A stretch of DNA of 64,000 nt from contig DATJJE010000014.1 in the NCBI GenBank assembly GCA_035492455.1, positions 1 to 64,000 on the forward strand, written 5' to 3'. A model generated the notes under the pieces. The model ran no database searches. It was given only the letters and a program-made list of their open reading frames with translations, and was not told where the DNA came from. The stretch is from Gp6-AA40 sp035492455 (GTDB lineage Bacteria > Acidobacteriota > Vicinamibacteria > Vicinamibacterales > UBA2999). How positions within the stretch are numbered: the first letter of the stretch is position 1; every line of letters begins with the position of its first letter. The position numbers and the translations under genes are program-made. Shown piece after piece: positions 16,697 through 24,698 of the stretch.

Positions 16697-19010
16697 CCGC
16701 CGCCATCTTCCAGCGATCGTCGCGTTCGTTGCGCTGTTCGTCTGGCTGTTCGCGCGATTCTTCCTCCGGCCGCTCTACCTCGCGGAAAGTGATCTGTACG
16801 AGAACGGCCTGCCGATCTTTCTGTCGCCCATCTGGAAGTGGTCGAGTTTCGAGTTCAGCGGGCTGCCGGTGCTCGCCGATCCTGCGAACTTCGACTTCTA
16901 TCTACCGAACGTGATCTTTCGCGATGTGCTGCACTCGTGGACTGCGGTGGTGATGTCGGCGCCGCTGCTGGCGGCGTTGTTCACGTATGCGTACGTGTTC
17001 AGCACGACGGGGTCGATCCTTGCAGCGACGTACTCAGGGCTCGCCTACGGTTTGTCAGAGGAGATGCTCGAGCGGCTGCGGCACATCAATCACATGCACG
17101 CGATCGCGTGGCTGCCGCTCATCGTGCTATCGCTCGATCGCGTGCGCGGCGATCATCCGCGGCGCTGGATTGCGCTAGGCGCGTTCGCGGTCGGCAGCTG
17201 CATTCTCTCTGGACATCCGCAGCCCGCGGTCTACGTGATGTATAGCGCGGGACTGTACGCGCTCGTCGGCATTTTCATCGAATCCCGAACGGCGACGCCG
17301 GATCCCGGGTCCCGATTCGTTCGACACCTCGTAGCCACCAGTGCACTGTTCGCCCTCGGCATCGTGCTCGCGGCGGTCAAGGAGCTGCCGCTGATTGAAG
17401 CGCGGACACTCGTCGTCCGCAGTGAAGGGATCACCTTCCAGCGCTTTGTCGGACCGTCGTTGACGTGGCCGCAGATGTTCACGTTTGTGTTTCCGACGAT
17501 CCTGCATCAGCCGATCACCGAGCTGCCGACCTACGTAGGACTCGCGACGCTGTTGCTCGCGCAAATCGGCCTCGTACGCTTCCGGTCGAACTGGCGCATC
17601 GGGTTCTGGCTCGTTGCCGGTCTCGTTGGCGTCCTGATGGCCCTCGGCACGGCAACACCCCTCGTGACGCTCGCGTACTACGTTCCGCCGTACTCGTGGT
17701 TCCGGAACCTGTCACGGCACCTGTTCCTGTTTGCTTTCGGCGCGAGCGTGCTGGCCGGCTTCGGCATGGCCGCCCTCGAACGACGCGTGGTTTCGATGCG
17801 CAGCATGCGCGCGGCGTTCGGACTCCTTGCTGGTGTGATGGTGATAGGCGCGCTCCTGATGCGCATATTCCCGGCAGCGTTTCCGCTCGAAGGACCGCAC
17901 GGGCAGCCTGGTCCCGGGCCGCTTGCAATCTTTACGGTCGGCGTATGGATTCAGTTTGGAATTCTGCTGGCGGCCGCGATCGTCTTCGTGAGGACGGTGC
18001 GAACCGGATCGAAAGTCGCGCCGCTCGGGCTGATGGCAATTCTGCTGGTAGACGTGCTCAGCGCCCTGCCGTACGACATCAAGCTCGACGGCATCGAGTA
18101 CTACGCGATTACCGAGACACAAACGAAGCCGAGCGTACATGCGCTTGCGATTGGGCGAGCGATGGAACCGACGCACGCGCGGTCGCTCGCGGTCGGGGGT
18201 ACGCATGTTGACGAGGTGCTGCCGGCGACCTTTGCGCGTGCGTGGCGCATCCCGATTGCCGGCGGCTACGGAGCGATGATCATCGACCGTTTGTCGCGTA
18301 TGGCGACGATGGGCACCAATGGGGAAGTGCGGCCCGCCGTGCTCGCGGATGACGACGCCACGCTCGATCTCCTCGCCGTCAAGTACGCGATCGTGAACAG
18401 CGATCAACTGAAGGACCCCGAGCGCCAGCGATGGCTGCGGGGCGGCGGCAGGTGGCGCGAGGTGATGCACTTCAAGACATCGCGCGAAACGGATCGCGGA
18501 GCGGATGAAGACATCGACGGCGAAACCGACGTGACGGTGTTCGAGAACCAACGCGCGCTGCCGCGGGCGTGGCTCGTCGAAGGTCTGACGCCGATGGACG
18601 ACGTAGAGGCGATCCGCGCCGTCAAGTCGTCGCGGCTGCCCGGTGGCGACCCGTTCGATCCACGCCGCACAGCGATCGTCGATCTGGCGACGCCTGTGCC
18701 TGACGCCCATTTCACACCCGGTCCGTCCGAGGTGCGCGTCGATCGTATTGGTGACGGCGACATTGGTATCCGTATGTCGAGCGCAGGCGGAGGGTTTCTC
18801 GTGTTGAGCGAGAATGCGTATCCCGGGTGGCGCGCGCGCGTAGACGGGGCCGAGGTGCCGATCTATCGTGCCGACGTGACCCTGCAGGGCATCGTCGTGC
18901 CGGCGGGCATCCATCGTGTGGAGTTCACAATGGAATCGCGGTCGCTGCGCACGGGCATGGTTGTGAGCGGCATCGCCGCGCTGATCTGTGTGGGGCTGCT
19001 GATTCTATGA
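16680..19010 (+). CDS. YfhO-like polytopic membrane protein
   Basis: 776 aa. An N-terminal helix (IVAFVALFVWLFARFFL) and the motif YENGLPIFLSPIWKWSSFEFSGLPVLADPANFDFYLPNVI are followed by many membrane helices to about residue 470. A large soluble region and a final helix close the protein. The C-terminal beta-rich part (LVLSENAYPGWRARVDG...PAGIHRVEF) is typical of YfhO-family proteins, which are linked to glycosylation of teichoic acids or lipids in Gram-positives; the role here is unknown. ATG 16680 overlaps the divergent GT2 start, so a slightly later start is possible. The 3' end shares ATGA with the cupin gene. Confidence 0.78.
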   Translation: MVHSSIRRHLPAIVAFVALFVWLFARFFLRPLYLAESDLYENGLPIFLSPIWKWSSFEFSGLPVLADPANFDFYLPNVIFRDVLHSWTAVVMSAPLLAALFTYAYVFSTTGSILAATYSGLAYGLSEEMLERLRHINHMHAIAWLPLIVLSLDRVRGDHPRRWIALGAFAVGSCILSGHPQPAVYVMYSAGLYALVGIFIESRTATPDPGSRFVRHLVATSALFALGIVLAAVKELPLIEARTLVVRSEGITFQRFVGPSLTWPQMFTFVFPTILHQPITELPTYVGLATLLLAQIGLVRFRSNWRIGFWLVAGLVGVLMALGTATPLVTLAYYVPPYSWFRNLSRHLFLFAFGASVLAGFGMAALERRVVSMRSMRAAFGLLAGVMVIGALLMRIFPAAFPLEGPHGQPGPGPLAIFTVGVWIQFGILLAAAIVFVRTVRTGSKVAPLGLMAILLVDVLSALPYDIKLDGIEYYAITETQTKPSVHALAIGRAMEPTHARSLAVGGTHVDEVLPATFARAWRIPIAGGYGAMIIDRLSRMATMGTNGEVRPAVLADDDATLDLLAVKYAIVNSDQLKDPERQRWLRGGGRWREVMHFKTSRETDRGADEDIDGETDVTVFENQRALPRAWLVEGLTPMDDVEAIRAVKSSRLPGGDPFDPRRTAIVDLATPVPDAHFTPGPSEVRVDRIGDGDIGIRMSSAGGGFLVLSENAYPGWRARVDGAEVPIYRADVTLQGIVVPAGIHRVEFTMESRSLRTGMVVSGIAALICVGLLIL

Positions 19011-19411
19011 GTGCAGTGTTCGACATCAACGAAATCAAGACGAAGTTCCCGGCGACCGCCGAGACGATGCTCGTCGATACACGCTTGACCGACGAGCAGG
19101 AGGCGAGCTGTCGTGTGTTTCGCATCTATGTGGACGTGCCCGCGCATTACCACAAGAGCTGTGATGAGTATCTGCTCGTCGTGTCGGGACGCGGGCTGTT
19201 CAGGATTGGTGACGGACAGTGGTTCGAAGCGAGGGAAGGACAGTTGATCTTCTTCAAGAAGTCGACCGTCCACGCCATCAAGCTGCTCGACAAAGAACCG
19301 CTGGTGTTCCTGGCGGTCGATACGCCGCGGCGACCGCCGACGGATATTCACTTCGTGAACCCCGGTGACGGTACGCCGCAGACATTTATTCGGACGGAGA
19401 AGATCTATTAG
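19007..19411 (+). CDS. Cupin-domain protein
   Basis: 134 aa starting at an ATGA overlap with the upstream membrane-protein gene, implying translational coupling. Single small cupin: motif 1 is AHYHKSCDEYLLVVSGRG (two His plus Glu as metal ligands) and motif 2 is GQLIFFKKSTVHAI with the third His. No signal peptide, so cytoplasmic. Could be a sugar-nucleotide isomerase relative or a small-molecule sensor/dioxygenase; substrate not evident. Its stop overlaps the convergent hydrolase gene by 4 bp. Confidence 0.85.
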   Translation: MSAVFDINEIKTKFPATAETMLVDTRLTDEQEASCRVFRIYVDVPAHYHKSCDEYLLVVSGRGLFRIGDGQWFEAREGQLIFFKKSTVHAIKLLDKEPLVFLAVDTPRRPPTDIHFVNPGDGTPQTFIRTEKIY

Positions 19412-20151
19412 CTCTTCGCGTACCAGTCGCGGATGCGGACGTCGACACCCGAGCCTTTGAGCGCATCCTCGAAGATCTTCAGGTCCTGTCCCATGTAGTG
19501 GTACGGATAAACGACCTTCGGCTTGAACGCCTTCACGCACTCCGCAGCCTCGTTCGGCGGCATCGTGTAGGGCAGATTCATCGGCATGAACGCCACGTCG
19601 ATGTTCTTCAGCGCCTTGATCTCCGGAACACACTCGGTGTCCCCGGCCATGTAGATCCGCTTGTCGCCGAGTGTGACGATGTAACCGTTGCCACGCCCTT
19701 TGGTGTGGAACAGCTGGCCGGCGGACGGACCACGCTGCAGGTTGTACATCGGCACCGCTTCGATCTCGATGCCCTTGACGGTCTTCTTCTCGCCGTTGGC
19801 AATCACCATTCCGTCCTTGACCTGCTGCGATGCGGCGCCAGGAATGACGACGGTGGTGCCGGCTTTCGACGCCTTGGCGATCGTTGCCGGATCGAGATGG
19901 TCGCCGTGGATGTCGGTGACAAGGATGATGTCGGCCTTCGGCAGCGCGTTGTAATCACCGCCCATCATCGTCGGATCGACGGTGATCACCGTGTTGCCGT
20001 ACTTCAACTGCAACGCGGCATGGGCGATCGGCTGGATGGTGATCGCACCGCCCTTGGCCTGAATCGTATCGGGCGCCGCAATGGCCTGCAGCGAGACCGC
20101 GGCCGCAAGCGAAAATGCGGCCCCGTAGATGAAGCGTGACGAATGAAACAT
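19408..20151 (-). CDS. Exported UlaG-like MBL-fold hydrolase
   Basis: 247 aa with a signal peptide (FIYGAAFSLAAAVSLQAIAA). The fold resembles UlaG-type metal-dependent hydrolases: ITVDPTM, VTDIHGDHLD as the metal motif, YMAGDTE and a late YPYHY. In the usual THxHxDH the first metal His is here replaced by Asp (TDIHGDH), while the rest of the site is kept. Periplasmic; substrate unknown. Only 27 bp separate it from the upstream secreted protein gene, so they probably form one unit. Confidence 0.82.
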   Translation of the reverse strand: MFHSSRFIYGAAFSLAAAVSLQAIAAPDTIQAKGGAITIQPIAHAALQLKYGNTVITVDPTMMGGDYNALPKADIILVTDIHGDHLDPATIAKASKAGTTVVIPGAASQQVKDGMVIANGEKKTVKGIEIEAVPMYNLQRGPSAGQLFHTKGRGNGYIVTLGDKRIYMAGDTECVPEIKALKNIDVAFMPMNLPYTMPPNEAAECVKAFKPKVVYPYHYMGQDLKIFEDALKGSGVDVRIRDWYAKS

Positions 20152-20178
20152 CCGAAGTACCCCCTTTGGTTCGTGTCG

Positions 20179-20958
20179 TTATTGCCTGTTGTTGCTCGCC
20201 GTCGTCGTGCTGCGGGCAACGGACTTGCCAAACACTTCGATTGTACCGAGATGGATGTAGCCGCCGGTACCATGGCCACTGCCGGGCATCAGATCGGCGA
20301 AGCCGATTTCATCCACCTTGGTCAGATCTGGATTATTGACCCAGATCTCGTTGTTTGGATTTGCCGGGCCGGCGCCGCGCCCGCCATTGACGGTCACGAC
20401 GCGCATCGGGTCGAGCCGGATCCAGCGGACATCTGACAGGCCGAACTCTCTTACCGTGAGCATCGGCACGGCAGCATCGGCGTGGTCGCCAACGAGCATC
20501 GTGCCGTCGGCAAGCTTCACGACAGGACGCACCACGTGGAAGCCGGACGTCTTCACGACCCATCGGATTTTTCCGAGGCCGCTCATGTCCATCATGTTGT
20601 TCTTAGGCTTGAACGTGATGGCGAACGGGCCGTCGCACTCACCGGACCAGACGCTGAACGGCGTTGTCTCGCTGCCCGGCGTGCCCGACGTCAGCAGGTG
20701 CTTGGCCGCTTCCCCGTACCACTTCACTTCAACGTTCGGGTCGGCAACGTTGCCCTGCACGATCGGAACCTGGCCGGTCTGACCCGCGGGCTGCACCCAT
20801 TCCACCTTGAAGATCGGCGGCGCAACCGACGCACGTGCGGCGCCGGCACCGCCGGCCGCGCGCTGGCCCTGTGCGGGTTGCTGCGCGAACAGGAAGGCAC
20901 TGCACAGCGTCGCGAGCGTGAATGCCAGGACGACTGATCTGAATGAGAAAGGTCGCAT
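20179..20958 (-). CDS. Secreted protein of unknown function
   Basis: 259 aa with a clear signal peptide (VVLAFTLATLCSAFLFA). After a low-complexity Gln/Ala/Gly stretch (about 26-46) the protein is beta-rich: IFKVEWVQPAGQTGQVPIVQGNVADPNVEVKWYG and GYIHLGTIEVFGKSV near the end, which loosely recall a jelly-roll, carbohydrate-binding or discoidin-like sandwich. No catalytic signature seen. I do not recognise the family. Upstream partner of the UlaG-like hydrolase. Confidence 0.7.
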   Translation of the reverse strand: MRPFSFRSVVLAFTLATLCSAFLFAQQPAQGQRAAGGAGAARASVAPPIFKVEWVQPAGQTGQVPIVQGNVADPNVEVKWYGEAAKHLLTSGTPGSETTPFSVWSGECDGPFAITFKPKNNMMDMSGLGKIRWVVKTSGFHVVRPVVKLADGTMLVGDHADAAVPMLTVREFGLSDVRWIRLDPMRVVTVNGGRGAGPANPNNEIWVNNPDLTKVDEIGFADLMPGSGHGTGGYIHLGTIEVFGKSVARSTTTASNNRQ

Positions 20959-21016
20959 AGAGCCTCCGCGTCGGAGTCTACCCTATGCGACCCTGATTTG
21001 AGAGAGTCGAACGGAC

Positions 21017-22756
21017 TTACGGCGCCGTGGAGTAGTCGCCGTCAGCGGTCTGATTCAGGCCGCCGTTGACCGTCGAGCTGTTTCCCTTCGCCCAGTTGTT
21101 CTCGCCGCCGGTGACGCTCGAGTTGAATCCGGTCGTCAGGTTCTGATCGCCGCCACTGATCGTCGAGTAGTTGCCGTCGGCCTCGTTGCGCAGGCCGCCG
21201 GTCACGCTGGAAGCAACGCCCACAGCGATGTTGCTGTCGCCTCCGCTGACGTGCGAGTACTGCTCGACCGCGAAGTTCGCGTGTCCGCCGCTGATGGTCG
21301 ACGCCCATCCGGACGTGCCGTTTTCGTAGCCAGCAACGGCAGTCGCATTTGCTTCGGCGGTGTTCGCCCAGCCGCCGACGAACGCGCCGTTGCCGATGAA
21401 GCGATGCAGGTCGCCGAGGATGATGTTGTGCGAACCGGTGCGGTACGGCGTGATGGAATTCTGGCCGCCGTCGTCGTTATAGCCGACGATCAGGTTGCCG
21501 CGGCCGTTGGCGCTGTACGAGGCCGTGTCGAACGTCGGCCATGAGTTGTATTGCGCCGGCTGCCCGTTGCGGATGTGGAGGTTCACGCCCGTGAGCACCA
21601 CGTTCGGACCAGGCACGCCGTTCACCGTATTCATGTCAACGCTCAGGTAAGGCGCCAGGTCGAGCAGCTGCTGCGGCACCGTGCCGGTGTTGCTGCCCCC
21701 GCCGCCTCCGGTGCCGCCGCCGTTCTGCGCGAGCGTGTTGATGTTGTTCTGCAGCGTGACGTCGGCGGCTTCGCGAGCGGCCGCCTCCGTGCTGAACGCG
21801 GTGTCCGTGTAGGCATTGGCGGCAGTCAGCGTGTTGATGTCACCCTGCTGGCGCACGGCCGCTTCGCTGTTGATGTTGTTCTGCAGCGCCGCGTCGGCTG
21901 CCTGCCGCGCGGAGGCTTCGCTGCCAATCGCGCTGTCGGCGTACTGCTTCGCGGCGGCCAGCGTGTCGGCATCGCCCTGCTTCCGCGCGGCCGTTTCGCC
22001 GCCGATGACGCTGTCGGCATACTGCTTGGCCGCCGCCAGCGTATCGGCATCGCCCTGCTGGCGGGCGGTCCCTTCCGCATTCACCGCTGCCAAGCGCGCC
22101 GCCGCCTCGTTGTTGATGTTGTTCTGCAGGTCGACGTCCGCCGCCTGGCGGGCCGCCAGTTCCGCATTGAGACCGCCCTGCAGGTTTGCATCCGCCGCCT
22201 GGCGCGCCGCGGTTTCTATCGCGATCGCCGCATCGGGATACTGCTTCGCTGCGGCAAGCGTGTCCGCGTCGCCTTGCTGACGCGCGGTGGCTTCCGCATT
22301 CCCTGCCGCCTGCCGCGCGGCCACTTCGTTGTTGATGTTGTTCTGCAGAGTGGTGTCAGCTGCCTGGCGCGCTGCGGTTTCGATCGCGATTGCGGCGTCT
22401 GGATATTGCTTCGCTGCGGCAAGCGTCGCTGCGTCGCCCTGCTGGCGTGCCGCTGCTTCTGCATTGATCGCGTTCTGCAGTGCCGCATCCGATGCTTGCA
22501 GCGTTGCATCCGCGGCCTGCCGCGCGGAGGTCTCGCTGGCGAGCGCGGTTTGCAGCTGCGCAATGATCTGCGCTTGTTGATCGACTTGAGCCTGGAGCAC
22601 GGCGATCGCCTGCTCCCAGCTGGAATTGCCCGTCGTGGTGGTTCCGCTCGACACCTTCTTGCTCTGCGCGAGGACGGTCGGAGCGAACAGGAAGACCACG
22701 AGAATGGACAGGAAAACTCGGAGCGCCACTCGGCGCCAGCCCGATTGCGAAGGCAT
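21017..22756 (-). CDS. Exported coiled-coil protein with YadA-type head repeats
   Basis: 579 aa from ATG 22756, chosen because AAGGAG lies 7 bp upstream and a signal peptide follows (VALRVFLSILVVFLFAPTVLA). Residues about 45-345 are a long alanine-rich coiled coil built from recurring blocks (TLAAAKQYxDxAI, ETAARQAAD, LQNNIN, ARQQGD). After a Gly-rich linker and about 70 aa of globular sequence, the C-terminus has YadA-head-like beta-roll repeats (STISGG, SHVSGGDSNIAVG, SSVTGGLRNEADG, SSVTGGENNWAKG). It ends within the repeats with no YadA membrane anchor. Fibre-like order (stalk then head) differs from classical trimeric autotransporters. Role unknown; surface fibre or scaffold inferred. Confidence 0.78.
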   Translation of the reverse strand: MPSQSGWRRVALRVFLSILVVFLFAPTVLAQSKKVSSGTTTTGNSSWEQAIAVLQAQVDQQAQIIAQLQTALASETSARQAADATLQASDAALQNAINAEAAARQQGDAATLAAAKQYPDAAIAIETAARQAADTTLQNNINNEVAARQAAGNAEATARQQGDADTLAAAKQYPDAAIAIETAARQAADANLQGGLNAELAARQAADVDLQNNINNEAAARLAAVNAEGTARQQGDADTLAAAKQYADSVIGGETAARKQGDADTLAAAKQYADSAIGSEASARQAADAALQNNINSEAAVRQQGDINTLTAANAYTDTAFSTEAAAREAADVTLQNNINTLAQNGGGTGGGGGSNTGTVPQQLLDLAPYLSVDMNTVNGVPGPNVVLTGVNLHIRNGQPAQYNSWPTFDTASYSANGRGNLIVGYNDDGGQNSITPYRTGSHNIILGDLHRFIGNGAFVGGWANTAEANATAVAGYENGTSGWASTISGGHANFAVEQYSHVSGGDSNIAVGVASSVTGGLRNEADGNYSTISGGDQNLTTGFNSSVTGGENNWAKGNSSTVNGGLNQTADGDYSTAP

Positions 22757-22900
22757 GGGGATGCTCCTTCTCTGTAAAGAAACTTGCCGTGCTGGCATAC
22801 GCAACGGCGTCGCCATCGGGTTGACGCCAAAGTGTCAGTGCAGTAGCGTGCACAGCCACGCCAAACATTGCCGGACACCATTTTTCGAAAGGCGACCGAT

Positions 22901-23383
22901 ATGCGCCGTATCGCGACGTTCGTTACGGGAATCGTGGTTGGACTACTGGTGCAGAGCGCGGTGGCTCAGAAGCGCACCGAAATGTACGTGAATCATGTCG
23001 GCATCGCGGTGCCGAACGTGAATGATGCGCTTGCGTACTACACGCAGAAAATGGGCTTCCGCGAAGCGTTCCGCCAGACGTCGCCCGACGGCAAGCTCGT
23101 TTCGGCGTACGTGCAGGTGAACAGGACGACGTTCATCGAGATTCAGGAAGCCAACGCGCAGCGGCCCGCGGGCGTGAGCCACTTCGGACTCGCGGTCGAC
23201 AGCATCGACGATGCGGTGAAGTATTTCCGCGCTAATGGCGTCACGGCGAGCGACCCCGGTGCCCCGAGCGCGTTTTCACACGCACGCCTGGCGAATGCAA
23301 CGGATCTGAACGGCATCCGTATCGAGCTGGCGGAATTGACGCCGGAATCCCTGCAGCGCAAAGCGATGGACAGCTGGAAATAA
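22901..23383 (+). CDS. Exported VOC-family (glyoxalase/dioxygenase fold) protein
   Basis: 160 aa from ATG 22901, with GAAAGG 8 bp upstream and a signal peptide (IATFVTGIVVGLLVQSAVA). A single VOC module: VNHVGIAVPNVNDALAYYTQKMGF, then TFIEIQEA and GVSHFGLAVDSIDDAVKYFRANGV, and a final IRIELAEL. Metal-ligand positions (His in NHVGI, Glu in IEIQ, His in SHFGL, Glu in IELAE) look retained. Being exported is unusual for the fold. First gene of a co-directional run to 32.7 kb. Confidence 0.82.
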   Translation: MRRIATFVTGIVVGLLVQSAVAQKRTEMYVNHVGIAVPNVNDALAYYTQKMGFREAFRQTSPDGKLVSAYVQVNRTTFIEIQEANAQRPAGVSHFGLAVDSIDDAVKYFRANGVTASDPGAPSAFSHARLANATDLNGIRIELAELTPESLQRKAMDSWK

Positions 23384-23438
23384 TTTGACTCTGCAGGCGG
23401 CGTTTTCTACCTTATCGCCAACTCACTGGAGGTCTGTT

Positions 23439-23852
23439 GTGAAAGCCATATTCGTCGGCCTCGTTCTCGGTATGTTCGCCGTCCTCGTCGTTCCCGCGAC
23501 CGTGGCGGCCCACCACGGTACGGCCAGCTTCGACACCTCGAAAGACCTGTCGCTGAAGGGGACCGTCACCGATTGGATCTGGGCGAACCCGCACTGTTTC
23601 CTCAAATTCGACGCCATGGACGAGACCGGCACGGTACGCAATTGGGCTGTCGAAGTCAGCAACCCCACCGACATGACCAAACGCGGATGGGCGCGATCGT
23701 CGTTCAAGATCGGCGACACGGTAACCGTCGTTCTTCAGCCCGTGAAGAACGGAGCGCCGATTGGGCGACTCAAGACGGTCATGCTCCCCGACGGCAGCAT
23801 GCTGACCGCGATGGGACCAGCGCCTGCTGCAACTCCGCCGCCCGCTCAGTAA
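23439..23852 (+). CDS. DUF6152-like small secreted protein
   Basis: 137 aa from GTG 23439, preceded by GGAGG at 6-bp spacing, with a signal peptide ending VAAHHG. It has the family's hallmark layout: mature N-terminal HHG, a FDxSKxxxLKGTV strand and WIWANPHCFLKFDA, then a beta-rich remainder and a Pro/Ala tail. HHG and NPH would suit a metal site, but function is not known. The next gene starts 18 bp downstream. Confidence 0.75.
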   Translation: MKAIFVGLVLGMFAVLVVPATVAAHHGTASFDTSKDLSLKGTVTDWIWANPHCFLKFDAMDETGTVRNWAVEVSNPTDMTKRGWARSSFKIGDTVTVVLQPVKNGAPIGRLKTVMLPDGSMLTAMGPAPAATPPPAQ

Positions 23853-23870
23853 GACGCAAAGGAGCCACTC

Positions 23871-24674
23871 GTGAAAGTGCTTTTCGCGATTGCGGCCATC
23901 GCGACGCTCGTCGTGCTGTCGCCGCACAGCGCGCGCGCGCAGCAGTGGAACAGCGCCGGACTCCCCGACAGCGTCATCAACGCGCCGAAGACGAACGCCG
24001 CGCCGGCGCCGAAGCGCGATATCACGGGTATCTGGGATGCCGGCGGCGCCGGCATCGCCGGACCTGGACACGAGAGCGCACCGTGGACCGACTGGGCGAA
24101 GCAGAAAGCGGCGACCTACAAGCCGGGCAACGGTCCGCGCGCGGTGTACGAGGGCGAGATCAACGATCCGTTATCGACCGTCTGCGACCCGACAGGGTTT
24201 CCGCGGCAGGTCATGTACGAGACGCGGCCATTCCAGATTGTGCAGACGCCGAATCAGATCCTCATCCTCTACATGTTCGAAAAGCGATGGCGTGTGATCT
24301 GGACCGACGGCCGCACGCTCCCCAAAGATCCAGACCCCCGCTGGTACGGCTACTCGGTCGGCCATTGGGAAGACGACTACACGTTCGTGGTCAACACCAT
24401 CGGCACCGACGACCGCAGCTGGCTCGATAACGCGGGCAACCCCCACAGCGCGGACCTCAAGGTGGAGGAGCGCTACCACCGCGTCAATCACGATCTGATG
24501 GAGATGACGGTGACGATTGACGATCCGAAGGCGTACACGCGCCCGTGGACGCCGCGGAACCGTATGCGGCTGACGCTCGCACCGGCCGGCTTCGACATGA
24601 TGGAAATGATCTGCTCGCCGACCGAGGTGATGGAGTTCAGGAAGAACATCGACGAACGGACAAAAGGCAGATAG
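23871..24674 (+). CDS. Secreted protein of the TonB-receptor cassette, copy 1
   Basis: 267 aa from GTG 23871, with AAAGGAG 7 bp upstream; signal peptide to ARAQ. Unrecognised family, but highly similar to the 27745-28554 product. Shared blocks are RDITGIWDAGG, INDPLST, MFEKRWRVIWTDGR, DPRWYGYSVGHWEDDYTFVVN, WLDNAGNPHS and LKVEERYHRV. The Trp/His/Asp-rich beta pattern suggests a lipocalin-like or binding sandwich, not a known enzyme site. It sits 24 bp ahead of a TonB-dependent receptor, the same arrangement as its paralogue, so a role in handling that receptor's ligand in the periplasm or at the surface is inferred. Confidence 0.75.
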   Translation: MKVLFAIAAIATLVVLSPHSARAQQWNSAGLPDSVINAPKTNAAPAPKRDITGIWDAGGAGIAGPGHESAPWTDWAKQKAATYKPGNGPRAVYEGEINDPLSTVCDPTGFPRQVMYETRPFQIVQTPNQILILYMFEKRWRVIWTDGRTLPKDPDPRWYGYSVGHWEDDYTFVVNTIGTDDRSWLDNAGNPHSADLKVEERYHRVNHDLMEMTVTIDDPKAYTRPWTPRNRMRLTLAPAGFDMMEMICSPTEVMEFRKNIDERTKGR

Positions 24675-24698
24675 CAAGCTGTCAGCGAAAGGGACCTT

